In this document: one piece after another, positions 7,785-12,500 of the stretch
Position numbering within the stretch: position 1 is the first letter of the stretch
Layout of the letters: every line of letters starts with the position of its first letter
DNA from: Stramonita haemastoma
Taxonomy: Eukaryota; Mollusca; Gastropoda; Neogastropoda; Muricidae
DNA: 12,500 nucleotides
NCBI GenBank assembly: GCA_030674155.1
Contig: CM060340.1
Span: 1,473,608 to 1,486,107 of the forward strand
Reading direction: 5' to 3'
The notes under the pieces: generated by a model
Told to the model about the DNA's origin: nothing
The model's input: only the letters and a program-made list of their open reading frames with translations
The model's database searches: none
Translations under genes and position numbers: made by a program

Positions 7785-8141
7785 GCATTCTATTCTATTC
7801 TATTCTGTTCTGTTCTATTCTATTCTATTCTATTCTATTCTATTCTATTCTATTCTATTCTATTCTATTCTATTCTATTCTGTTCTATTCTATTCTATTC
7901 TGTTCTGTTCTGTTCTATTCTATTCTGTTCTGTTCTATTCTGTTCTATTCTGTTCTGTTCTATTCTGTTCTATTCTATTCTATTCTGTTCTATTCTATTC
8001 TATTCTATTCTATTCTGTTCTATTCTGTTCTATTCTATTCTATTCTATTCTATTCTATTCTGTTCTATTCTGTTCTATTCTGTTCTATTCTATTCTATTC
8101 TATTCTATTCTATTCTATTCTATTCTATTCTATTCTATCCC
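7785..8141 (+). repeat. (TATTC)n pentanucleotide array with TGTTC variants
   Basis: About 71 units of five bases with no frame slip. Most are TATTC; TGTTC variants are interspersed, singly or in groups of two or three, mainly in the middle. The Ser-Ile-Leu-Phe-Tyr open frame across it is an artefact. Confidence 0.97.
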
Positions 8142-8254
8142 CTTTCAGTCACAGGTAAATGCTCTGCATCAAATTGTATTTGCTCTCACAGAGAAAGGTG
8201 ACATCGTCACGAGAAACAGTCTTACCCATCTCTTTCCAAAAAAAAACCAACCCT

Positions 8255-8452
8255 ATTTGCATTTGTATAACTTTCACCATGTGGGGGTGGGTTTTTTCTT
8301 ATAGATTTTTTTCCAGGACAACTTTCTTGTTATCATTCTATCGATATCTTTCTTGTTATCATTGTCTTATACCTGCCTGCCCTAAACCTGTCTTGCACAA
8401 CGCAATTCCTGTTTACTGTCTCCTCTGAAGACTAGGACTCAGAGCACCGGTC
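8255..8452 (-). mobile_element. Decayed family-2 SINE fragment
   Basis: Traces of the family-2 3' half are recognisable in order: CTATTTGCATTTGTATAACT, GTGGGTTTTTTCTTATAG, CAGGACAACTTTCTTGTT, and finally GAAGACTAGGACTCAGAGCA. These match the corresponding parts of the copy at 4508-4926 with many substitutions and a gap. Confidence 0.6.
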
Positions 8453-8484
8453 TTGCTTGTTAATATGTAGTTACTATAATTATG

Positions 8485-8531
8485 CACTTGTTTGTTTGTT
8501 TGTTTGTTTGTTTGTTTTGTTTGTTTGTTTG
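8485..8531. repeat. (TTTG)n microsatellite
   Basis: TTTG units over about 45 bp with one unit extended by a base. Confidence 0.95.
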
Positions 8532-8577
8532 CATGTTCGTCGAACAAATCACATAATCTGCATGGACGTCAATTCAA

Positions 8578-8579
8578 AG

Positions 8580-8664
<85 letters not shown>

Positions 8665-8688
8665 TTTCTTCTTCTTCTGCTGCTGCTG

Positions 8689-8750
<62 letters not shown>
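8578..8750. repeat. Compound trinucleotide array (CTA)n-(TTC)n-(TGC)n-(CTA)n
   Basis: About 29 CTA units, then four TTC and four TGC units, then about 19 more TAC/CTA units, all without losing the 3-base phase. The poly-Thr and poly-Tyr open frames are artefacts. Confidence 0.97.
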
Positions 8751-8759
8751 GAAGAGAGA

Positions 8760-8942
8760 GATTTGATTTGATTTATTCTTTTATATCGAGGATAATGGAA
8801 TAAGCACTCAGGTGCTTTTTTACATCCAGTCCCCGTGAGTATGTATTTTTGTAAATGTCATGTGTTCCCACCGGCACACGATGGCCTACTCTTACGAAAA
8901 GCGGAACAACGCAATGTTCTGACCACTAGGCTATCCGTCCCC
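8760..8942 (-). mobile_element. Family-1 SINE with internal deletion
   Basis: The tail (GATTTGATTTATTC, hairpin AAGCAC-TCAG-GTGCTT) and adjacent body run to AAAAGCGGAACA. This then joins directly to the tRNA-head part GCAATGTTCTGACCACTAGG at about 8907-8912. Roughly 195 bp, including the central block and B box, are missing. The head is intact to CTATCCGTCCC and abuts a GA repeat. Confidence 0.88.
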
Positions 8943-9089
<147 letters not shown>

Positions 9090-9092
9090 GTA

Positions 9093-9147
9093 TTTTATTC
9101 GAGGATAATAGATAAGCACTCGTGTGCTTTTTTACATCCAGTCCCCG
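9093..9147 (-). mobile_element. Family-1 SINE tail fragment
   Basis: TTCGAGGATAATAGATAAGC, hairpin AAGCAC-TCGT-GTGCTT and ACATCCAGTCCCCG, then no further similarity. Confidence 0.85.
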
Positions 9148-9204
9148 CCTTTTTCAGGGATACATCAAGATGAAAAGATACTAAACAATAAAATTTTACG
9201 CAGT

Positions 9205-10115
9205 ACCAAGCAACACACAAGAACAAGGACACTATATATAATAAGGTAATAACAATGCACTCGATCAGAAGACAAAATCAGAAGTCACAATAAAAAGATT
9301 TTGATTATGGAAGAACAGAAAAGTGTTAATAGGTAAAGAGCAAACAAGAGAACAAGATGAAATAAACAACTGGAAACATCAATCCACCACCATCTATCAA
9401 AAGTTATACATGTGATATAAATCATACATTTGGATAAACGGGGGGAAACTTTTTTTAACTAATATTGGAGGGGGGGGGGAGAGATACTGCCAATAAAAAT
9501 ATAAATAAAATCAACAATTATAATGATCCAAATACCAAAGTAATGAACCATGCCAAGCATCAAACAACAGGCAAGAATTAACACAGAGATACAATATTAA
9601 GGTAATGTTATAAAAGTCACTGATTCAGAAACGAAAATGAGAAGTAAGAATCAATGATGATTTTGAGTTGAATAAAAAAAAAATAAAAAAAATAATAATA
9701 AAAAAGCAAGAAAAACAAAGAACAAACAAAAACAAAACAAAACAAAGAAAGGGCGCAATAATTAAAGAGTAAACATGAGAATTTGATGAGGTTAAATGAC
9801 TAAAAACATCAATCCACCACCATCTATCATCAAAATAAGTCCCATAAAACATAAGATTTTGATAGAAGGGGGGAAAGAACAACAACAACAGGTAAGGAAT
9901 ACGACAGAGATACAATATTAAGGTAATGTTATAAAAAGACACTCATTCAGAAACAAAATATGAAGTAAGAATCAATGATGATTTTGATTTGAATAATAAA
10001 ACAAAAACAAAACAAAACAAAAAAATAAACAAAACAAAAACAAAACAAAACAAAAAAACAAAAAAAACAAAAACAAAAAAGGCGCAAAAATTAAAGAGCA
10101 AACATGAAAATATGA
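9205..10115 (+). repeat. A-rich tandem repeat array, three diverged units of about 320-350 bp
   Basis: Three units start at about 9205, 9561 and 9891. Shared landmarks recur in order: AATATTAAGGTAATGTTATA (9599 and 9920, with a diverged form at 9243), ATTCAGAAAC, then GAAGTAAGAATCAATGATGA (9640 and 9963) and AAAGAGYAAACATGA. CATCAATCCACCACCATC occurs at 9378 and 9808. Spacing between units is about 355 and 321 bp at the first landmark. Units 2 and 3 contain expanded AAAAC/AAAT runs and the third is cut off by a GA repeat. Unit 1 is closest to the inverted copy at 12347-12494. No coding potential is apparent. Confidence 0.8.
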
Positions 10116-10116
10116 T

Positions 10117-10232
<116 letters not shown>

Positions 10233-10349
10233 GTGCACGTGAAAATGCTGCTGCCGTTTCATGATATCTGACCTGTAGTCCCCACACCACCCCACAACCG
10301 GTTGGACAACATTTTTGTCAGTTCATGTTATTGTTTTTGTGAAGCCAAC

Positions 10350-10419
10350 ATGGATGCCGAGGATTTGAATATTTCTTTAGCTCCTTTGAGTACTGGATAC
10401 AATGCAAAAGTTAACAAAA
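10350..10419 (+). CDS. Probable first coding exon of an unrecognised gene
   Basis: ATG at 10350 lies in a strong Kozak-like context (GCCAACATGG, A at -3 and G at +4). It opens a 23-codon frame, MDAEDLNISLAPLSTGYN then AKVNK, with mixed, non-repetitive composition. The frame ends at a good donor AAAA|GTAAGTG (10420), leaving one base of a codon; without splicing it would stop two codons later. The next candidate exon (11188-11299) begins with the two bases needed to complete the codon. No TATA box is evident in the 10231-10349 upstream stretch, which is unique sequence and may contain the promoter and 5' UTR. I do not recognise the protein family. Confidence 0.55.
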
Positions 10420-10469
10420 GTAAGTGATATTTCATGTTATTTTTATTTTAGAATGTTGTAGTTGCAAAA

Positions 10470-10545
10470 ATGTATGTTTGTGTGTGTGGGTGTGTATGTG
10501 TGTGTGTGTGTACGCGTGCGTACGAGCACGTGCGTGTATGCATGC
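10470..10545. repeat. GT-rich repeat with GC steps
   Basis: GTGTGTGTG units with TGTA and GCGTGCG variants, then GCATGCATG. It is mostly alternating purine/pyrimidine. Confidence 0.85.
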
Positions 10546-10721
10546 ATGTAAAACTACTAGGCCTAGCTCACGAGGGCAACAATTTTGAGCCTCTCTAGGT
10601 GCCTTCCTTGGCTAAACAAGTATAACGATTTCCGTTGTACTAATCGATGCAGTTCGCTAAACTACAATATCTGTACAGTTGGCGCTAAACAAATCTTGCA
10701 TCTTAGTCGATCAAGTCTAAA

Positions 10722-10995
10722 AACCACACGGGTCTGCATGTGTTGTTCAATTTTGCCATCCCTTCCTGGCAGACTCATTGGTCTATTCTCAGAAAAGCAG
10801 AACGGGGTTTTAATGTTTGTGAAAGATGTTCTGCGTGCTTTCGCGCATGGAGCCTCGATTCATAGTCTCATCTGAGGGACTTTTGGGGGAGTGGTTTCTA
10901 TAGCAATGTAAGCTGCAGGGTAAAATTTCCCGAAATGGGTACGGTGTCTCCATTGTAGCTGTAACGTATAACCTGACCGTCAGATTACGATCCAA
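10722..10995 (-). mobile_element. Old, highly diverged family-1 SINE
   Basis: Recognisable in order: CACACGGGTCTGCATG, AAAAGCAGAACGGGGTTTTA, AAGATGTTCTGCGTGC, ATAGTCTCATCTGAGGGACT, and a blurred head ending CCTGACCGTCAGATTACGAT. Divergence is much greater than in other copies, so this is an early insertion. Confidence 0.75.
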
Positions 10996-11000
10996 CACTA

Positions 11001-11026
11001 CCCCCCCCCCCCCCCCCCCCCCCCCC
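11001..11026. repeat. Homopolymer run of 26 C
   Basis: Uninterrupted C from 11001 to 11026, directly after the old SINE. Exact length is likely to be unreliable in any assembly. Confidence 0.97.
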
Positions 11027-11187
11027 GTAATCATTTAATTTAAATCAGTTCAGATCAAAGTTAGACAATGGAATGGGGCAGCAAAAGTGTGTAGGGAGGG
11101 GAAAATTAGATATTAGCGTGTGCTTTGAGGAGATTTCTTGGGGATGGTTGATGTACTGGTTTTCTTTTTCATGTTTTCTTGATACAG

Positions 11188-11299
11188 GAGGGGTGTCCAC
11201 TTCATCCTTCCTTTACCTTTACCAGCCAGGTGAAGATGAGAGATGGCATTCCGTCATCCTGCTGTGTCTCAAAGAGAGGACCCAGGAAAAGGCCACAAG
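11188..11299 (+). CDS. Probable second exon of the unrecognised gene
   Basis: The acceptor is TTGATACAG (AG at 11186-11187) behind a pyrimidine-rich tract. The exon opens with GA, completing AGA (Arg) from the previous exon's trailing A, and continues GVSTSSFLYLYQPGEDERWH, then SVILLCLKERTQEKAT. The composition is balanced, with charged and hydrophobic residues like a folded protein. The donor ACAAG|GTGTGTG lies at 11300. Together with the first exon this makes 182 coding bases (60 codons plus two bases). Unspliced, the frame would stop at 11307, so splicing is needed for a longer product. No domain is recognised. Confidence 0.55.
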
Positions 11300-11454
11300 G
11301 TGTGTGTGATGAGCGTGGATTGGGACAGAGGACAGTCTTCTGCACTGTTACTCAGCTAGAACTCTTGGAAAAAGTCATGTATCCCTTGGGGGATTTCCTA
11401 TGAGTAGATCCGGTGTCTACAGGTACTACAACTGCTTAAAAAGGGTTATTTTTT
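11300..11454 (+). other. Sequence after the second exon, no clear feature
   Basis: Short open frames continue here (for example one reading RTVFCTVTQLELLEKVMY at about 11327-11380), but none has both splice signals. It is probably intronic. Confidence 0.4.
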
Positions 11455-11570
11455 TTAATTGTGGTTTGAATTCCTGTTTGATCTCGAAATTTCGTCTCTC
11501 CTCTAAACTTTGTAGGATGGTTTGGGTGTTAGTCTTTCGGATGAAATGCTCAACTGTAATGTTGTGTGCA
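11455..11570 (+). mobile_element. Diverged SINE fragment related to family 2
   Basis: A B-box-like GGTTTGAATTCC at 11463-11474 is followed by GTTTGATCTCGAAATTTCG and GGTTTGGGTGTTAGTCTTTC, then GGATGAAATGC. This is the same order as B box, spacer and central block in family 2. The 3' continuation differs from family 2, so it may be a separate subfamily. Confidence 0.55.
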
Positions 11571-11780
11571 ACCCTGGCGGACCCTGCGACGGCACTAAAA
11601 CAATTCGTATTGGCAACTTTCCAATGGACCATTCCAGCGACGTGGAGAGGGAGGGGTCTGCTGCACGGGTAACAGCATGCCCTCCATACTAACTTACCAA
11701 GGCTTTGCACTCTAGAGCTTAGAGTGCTCTAGAGCCTAGAATGCAACTTCATAGTCTTCTGCATAAATCCCATTCATCAG

Positions 11781-12036
11781 TATTTTTTATTCCTTTATTT
11801 CAAGGATAATGGAATAAGCACTTATGTGCTTTTTTACATCCAGTCCCCGTATATGTATTTAATTTTGCAAATGTTGTCATCCTTTCCCACCGGCACACAA
11901 TGGCCTACTCTTCTGAAAAGCGGAGCGGGTTTTAAACGTGTGCGCAAGATGTTCTGCGTGCGTTCACACACGGGACCTCGGTTTATAGTCTCATCCGAAA
12001 GACTTTTGGGGAGAGTGGAGTCAGCACTGATGTTAG
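11781..12036 (-). mobile_element. Family-1 SINE lacking its tRNA head
   Basis: The tail (TTTATTTCAAGGATAATGG, hairpin AAGCAC-TTAT-GTGCTT), body and central block are present. It ends at GTCAGCACTGATGTTA, before the B box, typical of a 5' truncation. Confidence 0.88.
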
Positions 12037-12128
12037 TACGGTGCCTGTGAGTAACGATGTGTTCTGAACATGTTCCAGGGTGCCGAGAATAATGATGTCT
12101 GGATGGATTAGCGGCCAGTTCTCTGCAG

Positions 12129-12202
12129 GTCAGCGGATCAGCAACACAATGGACTGACCTGCTGTTTGACCTGGTCAGGGCAGCAAACTGCCCAGAAAAA
12201 AG
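12129..12202 (+). CDS. Tentative third exon of the unrecognised gene
   Basis: Acceptor TTCTCTGCAG ends at 12128 and donor AAAAAAG|GTAGGA starts at 12203. In phase 0 the 74 bases read VSGSATQWTDLLFDLVRAAN and then CPEK, which looks protein-like. However, the second exon at its best donor ends in phase 2, where this exon is also open but reads a less convincing SADQQHNGLTCC. Either an exon between them is missed, or another donor is used (11304 would give phase 0), or this is not an exon. Confidence 0.3.
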
Positions 12203-12216
12203 GTAGGAAATTCATT

Positions 12217-12350
12217 TGTGTGGAGGTGTGGGGTGCTTTGCTGTGGTGGGTGGGATGGGGTGTGCTTGTTGTACTTTGCTGGGGTGTGTTGTGGTGTGCT
12301 GTCTAGTGGTGTGCTGGGTGGGCTCTCTCTCTTTCTCTCTCTCTCTCTTT
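12217..12350. repeat. GTGGTG-rich stretch and short (CT)n
   Basis: Imperfect GTGGTGTG/GGGGTGTG sequence at about 12217-12321, then CTCTCTCTTTCTCT up to the inverted repeat. Confidence 0.75.
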
Positions 12351-12494
12351 TGACAGATGGTGGTGGATTGATGTTTTCAGTTGTTTATTTCATCTTGTTC
12401 TCTTGTTTGCTCCTTACCTATTAACACTTTTCTTTTCTTCCATAGTCAAAATGTTTTTATTGTGACTTCTGATTTTGTCTTTTGAACGAGTGCA
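12347..12494 (-). repeat. Inverted copy of tandem unit 1 (partner of 9256-9403)
   Basis: The reverse complement aligns with 9256-9403 over 148 bases without gaps and with 8 differences by eye (about 95% identity). The unit includes AATCAGAAGTCACAATAAAA and GTGTTAATAGGTAARGAGCA. It is cut by the window end and may continue. Confidence 0.92.
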
Positions 12495-12500
12495 TTTTTA

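Larger units (their letters stand above)
10420..11187 (+). other. Putative first intron of the unrecognised gene
   Basis: GT at 10420 and AG at 11186-11187, 768 bp. It contains a GT-rich alternating stretch (about 10470-10545), a unique-looking part (10546-10721), an old family-1 SINE and a run of 26 C. The 3' end carries a convincing pyrimidine tract, TTTTCTTTTTCATGTTTTCT, before ATACAG. Confidence 0.5.

Noticed and set aside
11208..11222. SINE tail in the second exon of the unknown gene (CTTTACCTTTACC resembles the 5S-SINE tail)
   Set aside because: The match is short, no SINE body precedes it in either orientation, and it lies in a frame with good splice support. It should be kept in mind if the exon fails validation.

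Overview
This is a eukaryotic, repeat-dominated nuclear window. The many microsatellites, the dense tRNA-derived SINEs, a 5S-rRNA-derived SINE and the spliced glycosyltransferase exons suggest a marine invertebrate. A mollusc, probably a gastropod, is my best guess, but that rests on repeat style and gene family rather than on a marker gene. There is no bacterial-style gene content, CRISPR array or intact RNA gene.

Only two loci look like real protein-coding genes. (1) On the minus strand, two spliced exons (3782-4130, extending upstream to about 4488, and 972-1136) encode a GT32/Gly_transf_sug-type Golgi glycosyltransferase. The splice phases match exactly across the 2.65 kb intron and rebuild the family signature, ending in a D-T-D metal-binding motif. 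Each exon carries an apparent single-base frameshift next to a short G run, so the locus is either a young pseudogene or carries assembly errors. (2) On the plus strand, a likely first exon (10350-10419) and a phase-compatible second exon (11188-11299) start a gene I do not recognise. A third exon at 12129-12202 is tentative.

The rest is repeats. Family-1 SINE (tRNA head, about 330 bp) has eleven full or partial copies: 1-306, 2728-3024, 3222-3371, 3370-3450, 6024-6108, 6290-6625, 7424-7762, 8760-8942, 9093-9147, 10722-10995 and 11781-12036. Family-2 SINE (a different tRNA-like head, about 410 bp) has copies at 376-785 and 4508-4926, a decayed copy at 8255-8452 and a relative at 11455-11570. 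The two families share a central domain. A 5S-rRNA-derived SINE is present at 1186-1432 (plus) and 5251-5489 (minus).

Region by region: 1-970 holds SINEs and a CAGA repeat. 972-4488 is the glycosyltransferase locus, whose intron holds a 5S SINE, family-1 SINEs, a 68-bp perfectly alternating purine/pyrimidine tract and a 325-bp polypyrimidine tract. 4508-6735 is SINEs plus ATC-rich, ATAC, TA, AAAT and CA repeats. 7030-8141 is an unusual pentanucleotide array whose unit drifts from GGGGT to TATTC, split by a SINE. 8255-9147 is SINE debris and CTA, GA and CAAGG repeats. 9205-10115 is an A-rich tandem repeat of about 330-bp units, one part of which recurs inverted at 12347-12494 with about 95% identity. 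10350 onward is the unknown plus-strand gene, with SINE remnants in its introns.
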